Part shown: in pieces, positions 8,851 to 19,350 of the stretch
Layout: every line of letters starts with the position of its first letter
How positions within the stretch are numbered: the stretch's first letter is position 1
Source of the DNA: an uncultured Verrucomicrobiota bacterium
GTDB lineage: Bacteria > Verrucomicrobiota > Verrucomicrobiia > Opitutales > Opitutaceae
DNA: 64,000 nucleotides
Assembly: GCA_903904685.1 (NCBI GenBank)
Contig: CAIVDS010000056.1
Span: 193,893-257,892 of the forward strand
Reading direction: 5' to 3'
Position numbers and translations under genes: made by a program
Notes under the pieces: generated by a model
The model's database searches: none
Seen by the model: the letters and a program-made list of their open reading frames with translations, nothing else
What the model was told of the DNA's origin: nothing

Positions 8851-9576
8851 ATGTCATCTGATCCGCCCAAACCGGAAAATCTTTTTCTCAATCTCATATT
8901 CAACATCGCCCTGCCCTCGCTGGTGCTGTCGAAGCTGAGCACACCCGAACGTATGGGGCCGGTGGCGGGGCTAGTGGTAGCCTTGGCGTTCCCGCTGGGC
9001 TACGGCGTATGGGATTACGCCAAGCGCCGCCACGCCAACTTCATTTCCATCATCGGCCTGACCAGCGTGCTGCTCACGGGCGGACTGGGACTGCTGCACA
9101 TCGGCGTGTTCTGGTTTGCGGTCAAAGAAGGTGCGGTGCCGACGATTATCGGACTGGCGGTGCTCCTGTCGTTGAAGACCAAGACGCCGCTCGTGCGGGC
9201 GCTGCTTTACAACGAACAGGTTATCGATGTGGCGCGAGTGGACGAGGCGCTGGCAACGCGAAGCAACCGGCCGGCGTTTGACCGTCTGCTGGTGCAAGCC
9301 AGCTACCTGCTCGTCGCCTCGTTTCTCATCAGCGCAGCCCTGAATTTTTTTCTCGCACGCCACTTGGTGAAAAGCCCGACCGGCACCCCGGCGTTCAACG
9401 AAGAACTGGGGAAAATGCACCTCGTGAGCTGGCCGGTGATCGTGCTGCCCAGCATGGCCATGATGATGTTCGCCCTCTGGAAACTTCTCCATGGAATCAA
9501 GGTGCTGACCGGGCTCTCGCTTGACGAAATTTTCAAGACTCCGCCGGGAAAGCCAAAGCCCGCCGGAAACCCGTGA
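8851..9576 (+). CDS. VC0807-like integral membrane protein
   Basis: This encodes 241 residues from the ATG at 8851. The frame is open further upstream, but those codons would run into the pdxJ promoter region. Hydrophobic segments lie at about residues 15-30, 33-50, 62-82, 90-105, 152-172 and 195-215, so it is a polytopic membrane protein. The FNIALPSLVLSKLS start and the FISIIGLTSVLLTGG segment look like the VC0807 family of uncharacterised membrane proteins; this is recognition from memory. No function is known to me. It is a single-gene unit ending in a bidirectional terminator shared with gltA. Confidence 0.75.
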   Translation: MSSDPPKPENLFLNLIFNIALPSLVLSKLSTPERMGPVAGLVVALAFPLGYGVWDYAKRRHANFISIIGLTSVLLTGGLGLLHIGVFWFAVKEGAVPTIIGLAVLLSLKTKTPLVRALLYNEQVIDVARVDEALATRSNRPAFDRLLVQASYLLVASFLISAALNFFLARHLVKSPTGTPAFNEELGKMHLVSWPVIVLPSMAMMMFALWKLLHGIKVLTGLSLDEIFKTPPGKPKPAGNP

Positions 9577-9594
9577 AGCCAGCGGACAAAAACT

Positions 9595-9626
9595 AAAAAA
9601 GGCCGGACATGACGTCCGGCCTTTTG
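9595..9626. terminator. Bidirectional intrinsic terminator between the VC0807-like gene and gltA
   Basis: GGCCGGAC and GTCCGGCC at 9601-9621 form an 8-bp stem around a 5-nt loop. An A-run lies on the left and a T-run on the right, so a U-tract follows the hairpin on both strands. It lies between two convergent genes. Confidence 0.92.
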
Positions 9627-9649
9627 CTTGTCGGAAAACTTGCCCGCGA

Positions 9650-10945
9650 TCAGCGAAGATTGATCGGCAGATAATTCCGCTGCTGTTTGCCGGTATAAAT
9701 CTGCCGGGGACGATAGATTTTCAGCTTGGGGTTCTGCGCAACTTCATGCCACTGGGCGATCCAGCCGGGCATGCGACCAATGGCAAACATCACCGTGAAC
9801 ATGTTCAGCGGAATCCCGAGGGCGCGCATGATGAGCCCGGAGTAAAAATCGACGTTCGGGTAAAGCTTGCGAGAAACAAAGTAGTCATCACTGAGGGCCA
9901 CCTCTTCGAGTTTCATCGCGATATTAAGCAGCGGATCGTCTTTGATGCCGAGCGAGGCCAGCGCCTTGTAGAAGCTCGTCTTGATGATCTTGGCGCGCGG
10001 ATCGTAGTTTTTGTAAACGCGGTGGCCGAAGCCCATGAGGCGATCGCCCTTGCCCGCCTTGGCGGCAGCAATAAACCGGGTTCCATCGTCGCCATCGGCG
10101 TGGATGTTTTTAAGCATCTCGATGACGGCCATGTTGGCGCCACCGTGAAGCGGACCCCAGAGGGCGTTGACGCCAGCGGAGACCGAAGCGAAAAGATTCG
10201 CCCCAGCCGAGGCCACCATGCGCACGGTGGAAGTGGAACAGTTCTGCTCGTGATCAGCGTGCAGGAGCAGGAAGAGATTCAGCGCCGAGGCCACCTCGGG
10301 CGTGGGAATATATTCGTTATACGGCTCGGAGAACATCAGGTGGAGGAAGTTCTCGCAGTAGCCGATATTGGGGCGCGGGTAGTTGAACGGCATGCCGTTG
10401 TTCACGCGAAAGGTATGCGCGGCAATGGTGCGCACCTTGGAAATGGCGATGGCTGCGGCTTCCTCGAAATACTGAAGATCTCGTTGGTGGTTGTTGCTCG
10501 CGAGATGCGGATAGTAGGCCCCGAGGGCGTTGATGGTCGCGGAGAGCACGGCCATCGGGTGCGCGTCGCGGGGGAAGCTCTGGATGAAGCGCAGCATGCC
10601 TTCGCGCAAAGGGGCATGCTGGGTCAGGAGGTGCGAGTAGCGTGAACGCTGCTCAGGCGTGGGGAGTTCGCCATGGATAACCAAGTAGGATGTCTCGACA
10701 AAAGTGGACTTCTCCGCGAGCTGCTCGATGGGATAGCCGCGGTAACGCAGGATGCCAACTTCGCCGTCAATGTAGGTGATATTACTGGTGCACGAACCGG
10801 TGTTGCCGAAACCATCGTCGAAAGTGATGTAGCCGGTGTCGGCGCGAAGCTTGCCGATATCCACCGCCTTTTCTCCTTCAGAACCGGTCACGACCGGCAG
10901 ATTGATCTCTTTGTCGTCCAATTTTAGGGTAGCAAAATTCGCCAT
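9650..10945 (-). CDS. gltA: Citrate synthase
   Basis: This encodes 431 residues. It condenses acetyl-CoA and oxaloacetate to citrate at the head of the TCA cycle. The active-site regions are present: [13 protein letters not shown] with its histidine, [30 protein letters not shown] and [13 protein letters not shown]. The ATG at 10945 gives the typical N terminus ([13 protein letters not shown]). A longer frame upstream begins with a Cys-rich stretch that does not fit the family. The long form matches the hexameric type II enzymes of Gram-negative bacteria. The gene is monocistronic and ends at the bidirectional terminator. Confidence 0.97.
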   Translation of the reverse strand: MANFATLKLDDKEINLPVVTGSEGEKAVDIGKLRADTGYITFDDGFGNTGSCTSNITYIDGEVGILRYRGYPIEQLAEKSTFVETSYLVIHGELPTPEQRSRYSHLLTQHAPLREGMLRFIQSFPRDAHPMAVLSATINALGAYYPHLASNNHQRDLQYFEEAAAIAISKVRTIAAHTFRVNNGMPFNYPRPNIGYCENFLHLMFSEPYNEYIPTPEVASALNLFLLLHADHEQNCSTSTVRMVASAGANLFASVSAGVNALWGPLHGGANMAVIEMLKNIHADGDDGTRFIAAAKAGKGDRLMGFGHRVYKNYDPRAKIIKTSFYKALASLGIKDDPLLNIAMKLEEVALSDDYFVSRKLYPNVDFYSGLIMRALGIPLNMFTVMFAIGRMPGWIAQWHEVAQNPKLKIYRPRQIYTGKQQRNYLPINLR

Positions 10946-11087
10946 ATTAGAGCGAACAGAGCAAAATCCACACCGGATGCAACGCAAAGTCTTACTTTGA
11001 TGTGCATCTTAGGGCATCCATAAGGGGGAACGTCGTCGGAGTTTAGTAAAAGTATTTAACCCCAAACGCCCCACCGACCATGCAGCC

Positions 11088-11741
11088 TCACCCTACCGGT
11101 GTGTCCTGCAAAGCCGCCACAGACGCAAAGTTTTTGTATATCTTAAGCCCCTTGGACTGGCTCTTTTCCGGATGAAACTGGGTGGCAAAACACCGCCCGC
11201 AAGCGATCGCTGCGGTAAATGCACCGCCATAATTGCACTCGGCAAGCACCAGCTTGGGGTCAGTCGGCACACAATAGAAACTGTGCACAAAATAAAATGT
11301 CTCCGTATCGACCGAAAGACCGGCAGCCAATGGCGACCCCAGTTGGGTGAAACGCACGGTGTTCCATCCCATGTGAGGAATCTTAAACTCCGGCGGACGG
11401 CGAAAACGAACCACCTTGCCCGGGAAAATGCCGAGGCCCTCGGTATCGCCTTCCTCCGAGAAATCAAAAAGCGCCTGCATCCCTAGGCAAACACCCAAAA
11501 ATGGCCGATCCTCGGCAATCCAAGCGCACACAGTGTCGGCCAGTCCGCTGGTCTTAAGCGACGCCACGCAATCCTCAAGTGCACCCACCCCAGGCAACAC
11601 CAATCCGGCGGCTCCGACCGCCGAAACATCGACTGGCGCGTGCACAATCCTCACATCGGCACCGACAGCCTCGAGGGCTTTGGTGACGCTACGGAGGTTG
11701 CAAATGCCATTGTCGATGACGGCGATGATAGGCGCAGGCAT
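11088..11741 (-). CDS. hisH: Imidazole glycerol phosphate synthase glutaminase subunit HisH
   Basis: This encodes 217 residues. It supplies ammonia from glutamine to HisF in histidine biosynthesis. The class I amidotransferase fold is clear: IAVIDNGICNLRSV at the start, the nucleophile in PFLGVCLGMQALF at about residues 84-96, and the His-Glu pair in FATQFHPEKSQ near the C terminus. The ATG at 11741 is chosen because the frame upstream of it runs through the HisB gene out of frame. It lies 52 nt after hisB. HisF, its partner, is not in the window. Confidence 0.95.
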   Translation of the reverse strand: MPAPIIAVIDNGICNLRSVTKALEAVGADVRIVHAPVDVSAVGAAGLVLPGVGALEDCVASLKTSGLADTVCAWIAEDRPFLGVCLGMQALFDFSEEGDTEGLGIFPGKVVRFRRPPEFKIPHMGWNTVRFTQLGSPLAAGLSVDTETFYFVHSFYCVPTDPKLVLAECNYGGAFTAAIACGRCFATQFHPEKSQSKGLKIYKNFASVAALQDTPVG

Positions 11742-11793
11742 GGTATAGAAATCTTTGTGCACAGCGACTCGGGGCGCCGGCCACTCGATCCAG

Positions 11794-12390
11794 TTAAATC
11801 TGACCCTTGGTGGAAGGCAACTGGTCGGCGGCACGCAGTTCGATCTGGGTGGCGGCATCGAGTGCACGAGCGAGTCCTTTGAAAATTGCCTCGGCGACGT
11901 GATGCGGTTCCTCACCGTATTCGAGCGTGATGTGCAGATTGGCTCCCAGCGCGTTGCTGAACGCACGGGAGAATTCCTTGACCAGAATAATGTTAAAATC
12001 GCGCACAAACTGGGTCGGTGCCTCGACCTGATAGACAAGATGCGGACGTCCGCCGATATCGATGACGACGCGCGCCAGCGACTCATCCATGGGAAGAAGG
12101 AAGAAACCATAGCGCTTGATGCCGATCTTTTCGCCAAGGGCTTTCTTAAAAGCATCTCCCAGCACAAGACCGACATCTTCGACGGTATGGTGATAATCGA
12201 CATCCACGTCGCCAACGCACTTCACATCGAGATCGAACAGGCCGTGCTTCGCAAACAGCGCGAGCATGTGATCGAGGAACGGCACGCCGGTATCGATTTT
12301 AGACAGGCCGCAACCGTCGATCGCGAGAGTGAGCGCGATGTCGGTTTCGGCGGTTTTACGCTTTACGGTTACGGTGCGATTTTGAGCCAT
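11794..12390 (-). CDS. hisB: Imidazoleglycerol-phosphate dehydratase
   Basis: This encodes 198 residues, a monofunctional HisB without the phosphatase domain of enterobacteria. It dehydrates imidazoleglycerol phosphate to imidazole acetol phosphate. The paired manganese-binding motifs are visible: FLDHML and [10 protein letters not shown] in the first half, and [13 protein letters not shown] in the second. Its start overlaps the end of hisC by 22 nt, consistent with a hisD-hisC-hisB-hisH operon. Confidence 0.96.
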   Translation of the reverse strand: MAQNRTVTVKRKTAETDIALTLAIDGCGLSKIDTGVPFLDHMLALFAKHGLFDLDVKCVGDVDVDYHHTVEDVGLVLGDAFKKALGEKIGIKRYGFFLLPMDESLARVVIDIGGRPHLVYQVEAPTQFVRDFNIILVKEFSRAFSNALGANLHITLEYGEEPHHVAEAIFKGLARALDAATQIELRAADQLPSTKGQI

Positions 12391-13484
12391 GCTTCGATTG
12401 CTGAATTGACGGCGAACATCTCGTCGTCACTGCCGACGCTGATACGCAAAAAGGAAGCGGTCAAGGCGTGGCTGGGAAAGTAGCGGATGAGAATTTTTCG
12501 GGACAAGAGGAACTCATAGAGCTCCTTGGCGACCGCCGGACCGCTCTCACCACGGGCGTTTTTCGGCTCCGTGAAGATAAAGTTGCTCTGCGACTCATAG
12601 GTGAACCAACCGCGGCGGCCCGCCCACTCGCCCAACCAATGGTCGCGGGTGCGGATGATTTTTCCGATGATCACATCGTAATAGCCTGGGTCGCCGAGCG
12701 CGGCACAGGCGGCCGCCTGCGAGAGACGGTTGACGTTATAGCTGTCACGCACGCGGTCGAGCAGCTCGATCACATCAGGATGGGCCAGTGCGTAGCCGAC
12801 CCTGATGCCCGCGAGCGCATGGGCCTTTGAAAGCGTGCGCGTGATGACGAGATTAGGGTAACGCTTGAGGAGCGACACGGCATTCTCCCGGGCGAACGGC
12901 GCATACGCTTCATCCACCACCAGAAGACCGGAGAAGCGCGCCAGCACGGCCTCAAGCTCGGCGTTGGTGAAAGCGACCCCCGTTGGCGCATTAGGCGAAG
13001 TCAGGAAAAAAGCATGCGCATTGGATGCCGCGATTTTTTCAACAGGGAGCTTCATCGAGCGGTCAAACTCTATCACCTGACTCATTCCTTTTTGGATCGC
13101 CACAAGCACTGGGTAGAGCGAGTAACTGGGAAACGTAAAACCAGTCGCCGCCGCAGGTCCACCGAAAGCGCGCATGAGCAGATTGAGGATATCATCGGAA
13201 CCGTTTCCAATGATGACGTTTCCCTCGCGCAGGCCATGACCATGGATTTTGGCGACTAGTTGGCGAAGCGGAGTGCTTTTTGGGTTCGGGTAAAGACGCA
13301 GCGGATCGCCGTCGGCGTGTTCACCCAGTTCACGGCGAATCGCCTCGGCAACACGCGGACTGGGGCCGTAGGGGGACTCATTGGTGTTGAGCTTCACCCA
13401 ACCGGGTTCGGTGGGTTGCAGACCGGGCGTATAGGCGTGAAGCTTGGCGATATGAGGAAGCGCGAGGTCGGAAAGGGAGGACAT
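12369..13484 (-). CDS. hisC: Histidinol-phosphate aminotransferase
   Basis: This encodes 371 residues from the ATG at 13484; a GTG 15 nt upstream is an alternative start. It transfers an amino group from glutamate to imidazole acetol phosphate. The fold-type I PLP enzyme shows [11 protein letters not shown] near the N terminus, [35 protein letters not shown] and the PLP lysine in [18 protein letters not shown]. It follows hisD closely and overlaps hisB. Confidence 0.94.
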   Translation of the reverse strand: MSSLSDLALPHIAKLHAYTPGLQPTEPGWVKLNTNESPYGPSPRVAEAIRRELGEHADGDPLRLYPNPKSTPLRQLVAKIHGHGLREGNVIIGNGSDDILNLLMRAFGGPAAATGFTFPSYSLYPVLVAIQKGMSQVIEFDRSMKLPVEKIAASNAHAFFLTSPNAPTGVAFTNAELEAVLARFSGLLVVDEAYAPFARENAVSLLKRYPNLVITRTLSKAHALAGIRVGYALAHPDVIELLDRVRDSYNVNRLSQAAACAALGDPGYYDVIIGKIIRTRDHWLGEWAGRRGWFTYESQSNFIFTEPKNARGESGPAVAKELYEFLLSRKILIRYFPSHALTASFLRISVGSDDEMFAVNSAIEAWLKIAP

Positions 13485-13509
13485 GGACAGGAATGACACC
13501 CAACCACCA

Positions 13510-14805
13510 TCAAAGCGTGCGGACCTTCACGGAGCGCCCGTGGGCATCGAGTTTTTCCATGGTGGCGAACGCCGAGACGATAGGCTCGCCTTTTTTCACG
13601 CTGGTTTTGTCATAGCGAATGATACTGGTACGGCGCATGAAGTCGGCCACACGCAGGCCGCTGAAGAAACGCCCGGCACGACCGGTTGGCAGCACATGGC
13701 TGGGACCGGCGGTAAAATCACCAAGCGCGGTGGGCGTATAGTTGCCCAGCATGATCGCGCCGGCCGTGGTGATGGCGCGCAGCAATGTCTTGTGGGCGCT
13801 TTCCTTGACGAGCAGTTCGAGATGCTCAGGAGCGACGTAATTCGCGATCTTCACGGCCTCTGAAAGGTTTTCAACCTCGATGGCCAAAAAGCCGTCGCCC
13901 AACACACGCTGTGTTTTCTCGGAACGGGAAATGGTTTTCAGCTGGACCTGCACCTCGACGACGATGTCGTGGATGATCTTGGCCGAGGTTGCGACAAGAT
14001 ATATCTTCTCGCGCCCCGAACCATGTTCGGCCTGCGCCAACAAATCGGCTGCGGCGAAATCTATCCGCGCGGACTCGTCGGCAATGATCATGACCTCACT
14101 GGGCCCCGGCAAGGAATCAACGCCAACCGTGCCGAAAACCTGGCGCTTGGCCTCGCAAACATAGGCATTGCCCGGACCGAAAACCTTATCGACCGCCGGC
14201 ACGGTGAGCGTGCCAAAGGATGCTGCACCAATCGCCTGCACTCCACCAATACGATAAACCTCATGAACGCCCACCAGCGCAAGAGCGGCAAGCAAACCGT
14301 CTGCTATTTTACCTTGGGCGTTCGATGGCGTGAAAACAGCGATCTCGGGACAGCCGGCGATCTTTGCGAGCGTTGCCGTCATGAGCACCGTGGAGACCAG
14401 CGGCACTTCGCCACCGGGCACGTAAAGGCCCACGCGGCGGATAGGGTGGTTGATCTCGCCGACCTCGGCACCGTGCTTGTTTTTGCCAAGCCAGTCCTTA
14501 GGCAGGCCCTGCTTGTTAAATGCGACGATGTTGTCGTGGGCGGCCACGAGTGCTTTGCGTTCAGCAGTCGGAAGTCGCTTGATGGCGGCGGCGAACTCGG
14601 AGGGCTTCACCGGAAAGTCCCGCGCGCGCAGCTTGGAGCCATCGAATTTGGCCGCATAATACGACACGGCTTCGTCACCTCGTTGATGCACATCCGCCAA
14701 AATCGCGGTCACGATATCTTGGATTTCTTTTGTCACGGCGGCGCCGCGGCAAAAGTCAGCCAGCTCGGTTTCGAAGGATTTGGAAGCAAACTGTAGAATG
14801 CGCAC
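13510..14805 (-). CDS. hisD: Histidinol dehydrogenase
   Basis: This encodes 431 residues from a GTG at 14805 (MRILQFASKSFE), which matches the usual family start. A TTG at 14826 would add 7 residues. No ATG is available at this end. HisD performs the last two oxidations to histidine, using zinc and NAD. Recognisable segments are VPGGEVPLVSTVLM, KVFGPGNAYV, LPGPSEVMIIADESA, LLAQAEHGSG and GPSHVLPTGRAGRFFSGL. It is the first gene of hisDCBH here. HisG, HisI, HisA and HisF are not in the window, so the pathway is split. Confidence 0.94.
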   Translation of the reverse strand: MRILQFASKSFETELADFCRGAAVTKEIQDIVTAILADVHQRGDEAVSYYAAKFDGSKLRARDFPVKPSEFAAAIKRLPTAERKALVAAHDNIVAFNKQGLPKDWLGKNKHGAEVGEINHPIRRVGLYVPGGEVPLVSTVLMTATLAKIAGCPEIAVFTPSNAQGKIADGLLAALALVGVHEVYRIGGVQAIGAASFGTLTVPAVDKVFGPGNAYVCEAKRQVFGTVGVDSLPGPSEVMIIADESARIDFAAADLLAQAEHGSGREKIYLVATSAKIIHDIVVEVQVQLKTISRSEKTQRVLGDGFLAIEVENLSEAVKIANYVAPEHLELLVKESAHKTLLRAITTAGAIMLGNYTPTALGDFTAGPSHVLPTGRAGRFFSGLRVADFMRRTSIIRYDKTSVKKGEPIVSAFATMEKLDAHGRSVKVRTL

Positions 14806-14924
14806 GGTAAACGGGTATTCGATCAAAGTTTACCCGGAAGCGGTCGGATGCGCGAGAGAGAAATCTATTCCCCGTGTCTCGAATCCACGCGAACCGGCGA
14901 AGGCACTCGCTTGCAACCTATGAA

Positions 14925-15689
14925 TCAGCGACTCATCGGCGGCACCTCGAAAAGGCTGTCCGCAAACGTCTCGTTCACCGTGATTTTGTCGAAGGTGATG
15001 GTCACTGTCTGGAGTTTACCATCACCTAATCTAGTCTCAGTAATAATCTTGCGCGGGAACTTCAACCTTCCTGCCACAATCTCATCTTGCTCGCGTATTT
15101 GCACCCCGCTCTCCGTTTCCGTCAGGATGAGCCGCCCGGAATTCTGCTCAAATGAACGCAGGAAAACAATGCCGTCATCGTGAATAAAGGAGAGCTTGCG
15201 GCATACTTTCCCATCCACAGTCATCACGCCAAGGTCCTCGACCCGTCCACCGCTGCGTGCGATGCCGCGATAAAACGCCAGATTCTCCCACGTGTTGGCG
15301 CGAAGGCGTTTGATCTGGTCCTTGCCGAGCAGGGTCATGCGCCAGCGCGCGGAATCTTTGGGATCCTGTTCGCGCTGCCAGCCTTCGTAGTCGTCGAGTG
15401 CGGTGATCTCGATCTTGTCATCCGACGTTGCTACGATGCGCTGCTGATAGGGCTTTTGGAAAATGATTTCGATCGCAACTTTCACTTCCTTAGATTCGCC
15501 CTTTTCATTTAACGCCATCGTTTCGAGTGTGCCCGCGTAGTGAACCGACTTCAACGCCGTGACTGCGGCCTCGCTGCCCACCGCGGCGCGGGCTTTGGCT
15601 ATAACCGCATTTACGTCATCCGCACGGGCGCTCAAAAGAAACAAAGACGTGAGGCCAAGAATCCGGCATAAGTGAAACAGAGTTTTCAT
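14925..15689 (-). CDS. Exported LolA-like protein of unknown function
   Basis: This encodes 254 residues from the ATG at 15689, just after the guaA stop. The frame upstream lies inside guaA and is ignored. A signal peptide occupies about residues 1-22 (hydrophobic core, cleavage near SARA-D). The mature part starts with a helical stretch (VNAVIAKARAAVG) and continues as repeated beta strands. That pattern resembles the LolA/outer-membrane lipoprotein-sorting fold, and I did not identify a specific family. A periplasmic location is well supported; the function is not. It may be co-transcribed with guaA, 22 nt upstream, but the pairing gives no functional hint. Confidence 0.7.
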   Translation of the reverse strand: MKTLFHLCRILGLTSLFLLSARADDVNAVIAKARAAVGSEAAVTALKSVHYAGTLETMALNEKGESKEVKVAIEIIFQKPYQQRIVATSDDKIEITALDDYEGWQREQDPKDSARWRMTLLGKDQIKRLRANTWENLAFYRGIARSGGRVEDLGVMTVDGKVCRKLSFIHDDGIVFLRSFEQNSGRLILTETESGVQIREQDEIVAGRLKFPRKIITETRLGDGKLQTVTITFDKITVNETFADSLFEVPPMSR

Positions 15690-15711
15690 AGGGTGGATAA
15701 CAGGTTGAAAA

Positions 15712-17250
15712 TCATTCCCACTCGATAGTCGCAGGAGGCTTTGAGCTGATGTCGAGCACGACACGGCTCACACCGCGAACTTCGTTGGTGATGCGGGAGG
15801 AGATCTGCTGGAGCAAATCATAGGGCAGACGCGTCCAGTCGGCGGTCATCGCATCAATGCTCTCCACGATACGCAGGCCGATCACGTAGGAATAGTTGCG
15901 CTCGTCGCCAACCACACCGACGGACTTGACCGGTAGGAACACGGCAAACGACTGCCAGACTTTCCAATACCAACCGTTTTCCATCATCTCTTCCTGAAGG
16001 ATATGATCGGCGTTGCGAAGGATTGCGAGGCGCTCCTTCGTGATCTCGCCGACCACGCGCACACCAAGGCCAGGCCCGGGGAACGGTTGGCGCCAGACGA
16101 CTTCCTTCGGGAGTCCGCAAGCTGTGCCGACGGCGCGAACCTCATCCTTGAAAAGTTCACGAAGTGGTTCAAGAAGCTTGAGCTTCATGCGCGCAGGCAG
16201 GCCACCGACATTGTGGTGCGACTTGATAAGCGCGGCGGGATTGTTGCCGATCGCAACGCTCTCGATCACGTCAGGGTAGAGCGTGCCTTGCGCGAGGTAG
16301 TCGGCCCCGCCGATGGATTTAATGGATTTTTCAAACACTTCAACGAAGGTGACGCCAATGATTTTACGCTTTTTTTCGGGATCGGTGATCCCTTTGAGCC
16401 GGCGCAGGAAGAGCGCCGATGCATCAACGACACGGACATCGATCTTGAAGTTCCGCGCGTAGAGCGATTCGACGGTCTCGCGCTCGCCCTTGCGAAGCAG
16501 GCCGTTGTCCACGAACACGCAGGTAAGCTGCTTGCCGATGGCACGGTGGATCAACGCGGCCGCAACCGAGGAATCCACGCCACCCGAAAGACCGAGCAAT
16601 ACGCGGGACTTACCCACGGTGGCGCGGATCTCGGAGACGGCCTTTTTGATAAAGTCATCCGTAGTCCAGTCCTGCGTCGCCTTGCAGACGCCAACAAGAA
16701 AGTTACGGATCACATCGGTGCCGCACTCGCTATGAAAAACCTCGGGGTGGAACTGAATGCCGTAGAAGCCGCGCTTGGCATCCTCGATCACCGCGTATTC
16801 GGAGTTGTCGGTCGTGCCGATGGCGGTGAAGCCGGGCGGTAGCTTGGTGAGACGATCGCCATGCGAGTTCCACACGCGGAGCTTCTTCGGGAGCTTGGAG
16901 AACAGGCGACCCGCTTTCGTGATGGTCAGCGTGCCATGCCCGTATTCGCGGTGGTCGCTCTTCGCAACCTGCCCGCCGAGCAGATGTCCCATGAGCTGGA
17001 TGCCGTAGCAAATGCCAAGCACCGGCACGCCAAGCTCAAACAATACCCGGTCGGGAACCGGCGCTTTCTTCGAAAACACCGAACTCGGGCCACCGGAGAG
17101 AATGATGCCGACCACACCATCCTTCTTCAATTCCGAGGCGGTCACCGTATGATGATATAACTTGGAGTAAACTTGGCACTCACGAATGCGACGCGCGATG
17201 ATCTGCGTGTATTGCGAGCCAAAATCGATAACGGCGATAGTCTGTGGCAT
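15712..17250 (-). CDS. guaA: GMP synthase (glutamine-hydrolysing)
   Basis: This encodes 512 residues, the normal length. It aminates XMP to GMP. The N-terminal class I glutaminase domain has its nucleophile in [15 protein letters not shown] at about residue 78 and the [10 protein letters not shown] histidine-glutamate pair. The ATP pyrophosphatase domain has the PP-loop [17 protein letters not shown] at about 215-235. The C-terminal dimerisation domain ends [17 protein letters not shown], the usual guaA end. It is followed after 22 nt by the exported LolA-like protein. Confidence 0.97.
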   Translation of the reverse strand: MPQTIAVIDFGSQYTQIIARRIRECQVYSKLYHHTVTASELKKDGVVGIILSGGPSSVFSKKAPVPDRVLFELGVPVLGICYGIQLMGHLLGGQVAKSDHREYGHGTLTITKAGRLFSKLPKKLRVWNSHGDRLTKLPPGFTAIGTTDNSEYAVIEDAKRGFYGIQFHPEVFHSECGTDVIRNFLVGVCKATQDWTTDDFIKKAVSEIRATVGKSRVLLGLSGGVDSSVAAALIHRAIGKQLTCVFVDNGLLRKGERETVESLYARNFKIDVRVVDASALFLRRLKGITDPEKKRKIIGVTFVEVFEKSIKSIGGADYLAQGTLYPDVIESVAIGNNPAALIKSHHNVGGLPARMKLKLLEPLRELFKDEVRAVGTACGLPKEVVWRQPFPGPGLGVRVVGEITKERLAILRNADHILQEEMMENGWYWKVWQSFAVFLPVKSVGVVGDERNYSYVIGLRIVESIDAMTADWTRLPYDLLQQISSRITNEVRGVSRVVLDISSKPPATIEWE

Positions 17251-17352
17251 GAAGAAATACGCTCAAGGAGCGTGACTGAAACGTGAATTAAGAAAGTAAA
17301 AGTGCGTGAGCAGGCCACAGGGTGTCAATACGCAGAGGCCGGTCCATGCAGG

Positions 17353-17577
17353 TTAAAATTTCAGCCGGGCGTTTTCCTGTCCGCAGCGCGGGCAGGGACC
17401 GAAGTCCACCTTCCCTTGGGCCGTGTAAAGGTTTCCGCAGTGCTCACAGCGAAACGTCGTCTTGCGCCGCTCCACCTCGAAACGGGCATGATCGCGATGA
17501 TCGTAATACAGCCAGATGCCCATAAATATCCCAGCGACAAGCAGGCAATAAACAAGAGCGGCAACTTGAAGAGCCAT
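17353..17577 (-). CDS. Small membrane protein with a C-terminal zinc ribbon
   Basis: This encodes 74 residues from the ATG at 17577. One transmembrane helix lies at residues 4-25. It is followed by a basic/acidic linker and a four-cysteine zinc-ribbon pattern, CEHCG and then CPRCG about 16 residues later. I do not recognise a named family. It lies downstream of the terminator after rplQ, so it probably has its own promoter, and upstream of guaA by about 100 bp. Its role is unknown. The C4 pattern and single anchor suggest a small regulator or assembly factor at the membrane, which is speculation. Confidence 0.7.
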   Translation of the reverse strand: MALQVAALVYCLLVAGIFMGIWLYYDHRDHARFEVERRKTTFRCEHCGNLYTAQGKVDFGPCPRCGQENARLKF

Positions 17578-17652
17578 GGTTGAATTCAGAAAGGAGAAGA
17601 TCTGTCGTGGAGCCAGCAATAATCCGTTCTTCCGTCGCAAGGATCAGGAAAA

Positions 17653-17686
17653 TGAAAAACGCGCCGAAAGTGACTTCGGCGCGTTG
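17653..17686 (-). terminator. Intrinsic terminator after rplQ (end of the ribosomal superoperon)
   Basis: An 11-bp perfect stem (AACGCGCCGAA 17658-17668 and TTCGGCGCGTT 17675-17685) is followed on the minus strand by a run of T. It lies 38 nt after the rplQ stop and closes the long ribosomal gene run. Confidence 0.93.
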
Positions 17687-17723
17687 TGAACTGGTGGCAG
17701 AGCGCTTACGCGCTTGTGGCTTA

Positions 17724-18203
17724 TCAGGCTTGGGGCGCAGCCTCGGCGGCGGGAGCGGCGACTTCCGGCTTTGCGGCAGCTTTCTTGCTCTTTTTAGCCT
17801 TCTTCTTGTAGCCTGGGTCATCGGCCTTGACGAATTCGATGAACGCCATCTCGGCGGCATCGCTCACGCGGGGGAGAGCGAGCTTGTAGATACGGGTGTA
17901 GCCGCCGTTGCGGTTGGCGAACTCCTTATATTTCTCGTTGAAGAGAAGGGTGACGGCATCCTCGTCGCGCACATCACTGAGGGCGAGACGGCGGAGATGA
18001 ACGGAATCCTTAAGTTCGGTCTTGGCCGCGGCCTGCTTGGCCTTGGTAATGACCTTCTCGATGAAAGGGCGAAGCGCCTTGGCCTTGGCCAAGGTGGTCT
18101 CGATACGGTCGTGCTTGATGAGCGAGGCAGCCATGTTGGACAACATGGAGGCACGGTGCTCACTGGTCACCCCAAGGGAGTGACGGTGTTTATTGTGGCG
18201 CAT
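17724..18203 (-). CDS. rplQ: 50S ribosomal protein L17
   Basis: This encodes 159 residues. The conserved core starts MRHNKHRHSLGVTSEHRASM, as in all L17 proteins. The protein is about 30 residues longer than the E. coli form because of a C-terminal tail rich in Lys and then Ala/Pro/Glu (after about residue 125). Similar tails occur on S11, S17 and L5 in this window. It is the last gene of the alpha block, 95 nt after rpoA, and is followed by a strong terminator. Confidence 0.96.
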   Translation of the reverse strand: MRHNKHRHSLGVTSEHRASMLSNMAASLIKHDRIETTLAKAKALRPFIEKVITKAKQAAAKTELKDSVHLRRLALSDVRDEDAVTLLFNEKYKEFANRNGGYTRIYKLALPRVSDAAEMAFIEFVKADDPGYKKKAKKSKKAAAKPEVAAPAAEAAPQA

Positions 18204-18298
18204 TGGTTTGTTTGGTTAAAGCGGCGCCCGATCGGCAATCCGGTCGCAGCGTTGGGCGACACGGACGGCGCGAACGCCGCAAAGATATTTATTTAAGC

Positions 18299-19312
18299 TC
18301 AGGCTTCTTTCTTAGCGACGGCAGCATCGAGAAGACGCTCGTCGAACTTCATGCCAAGCGAGAGACCAAGGGCCTCAAGCTTGTCCTTGATTTCGTTGAG
18401 GGATTTTTTGCCGAAGTTGCGATACTTGAGCATCTCCTGCTCGGTCTTCATCGCCAGTTCGCCAACGGTCGTGATGTTAGCGTTGTTGAGGCAGTTAGCG
18501 GCGCGAACGGAGAGCTCGATTTCGTTGACCGACATATTCAGGAGCTTGCGGAGCTTATTTTGCTCCTCGCTGACCTCGGACTGCTGGTTGTCAAATTCAA
18601 AGGACTCGTCACTCACGCGATCAAACACATCGAGATGATGCTTGAGGATCGAGCCGGACTGCTTGAGGGCATCGTCCGGGGTGATACGTCCGTCCGTCCA
18701 TACCTCGAGGATGAGCTTATCGTAATCAGTGATCTGGCCGACACGGGTGTTCTCGACGGCATACTTCACGAGGCGAACGGGAGAGAAAAGCGAGTCGATC
18801 GGAATGACGCCGATGGCCTGCTCCTCCTTCTTGTTCTGCTCGCCGGGATAGTAGCCGCGACCTGTCTTGATCTCAATCTCGGCCTCGAACGTCGCGCCCT
18901 TTTCAAGGGTGGCGATGACTTGGTCGGGATTGACGATGGTGATGTTGGCATCGGCCTGAATATCGGCGGCGGTGACTGCACCCGCGCGATTCTTCACTTT
19001 GATGGTCAAGGAGAGGGCTTCGCGTTTCTGGGAGACGATCAAGATTTTCTTAAGATTAAGAACGATGTCGGTGACGTCTTCGACGACGCCATCGATGCTC
19101 TGGAATTCGTGACGGACATTCTCGATCTTGATGGACGAGATGGCGGAGCCCTCGATGGAGCTCAGCAGCACACGGCGAAGGGAGTTGCCGATCGTATGGC
19201 CATAACCGGCCTCGAAAGGCTCGGCGATGAACTTGGCATAGGTCGGCGTGGCACCTTCCTCGACTTTCGTGAGTTTATTGGGCAGTTCGAACTTTCCGAG
19301 GCGTTTTGGCAT
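18299..19312 (-). CDS. rpoA: DNA-directed RNA polymerase subunit alpha
   Basis: This encodes 337 residues. The N-terminal assembly domain (about 1-235) includes FAEPFEAGYGHTIGNSLRRVLLSS, split here as two conserved runs near residues 28-51. The C-terminal domain (about 255-320) keeps the promoter/activator-contacting helix VRAANCLNNANITTVGEL, with the DNA-binding arginine. The order rpsD-rpoA-rplQ is the usual alpha operon. The Ala/Lys-rich last 10 residues are unremarkable. No Shine-Dalgarno sequence is visible before the ATG. Confidence 0.97.
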   Translation of the reverse strand: MPKRLGKFELPNKLTKVEEGATPTYAKFIAEPFEAGYGHTIGNSLRRVLLSSIEGSAISSIKIENVRHEFQSIDGVVEDVTDIVLNLKKILIVSQKREALSLTIKVKNRAGAVTAADIQADANITIVNPDQVIATLEKGATFEAEIEIKTGRGYYPGEQNKKEEQAIGVIPIDSLFSPVRLVKYAVENTRVGQITDYDKLILEVWTDGRITPDDALKQSGSILKHHLDVFDRVSDESFEFDNQQSEVSEEQNKLRKLLNMSVNEIELSVRAANCLNNANITTVGELAMKTEQEMLKYRNFGKKSLNEIKDKLEALGLSLGMKFDERLLDAAVAKKEA

Positions 19313-19350
19313 GGAGGTAAATAGTTACGGTTAAAATGAAGGTCTCCTGC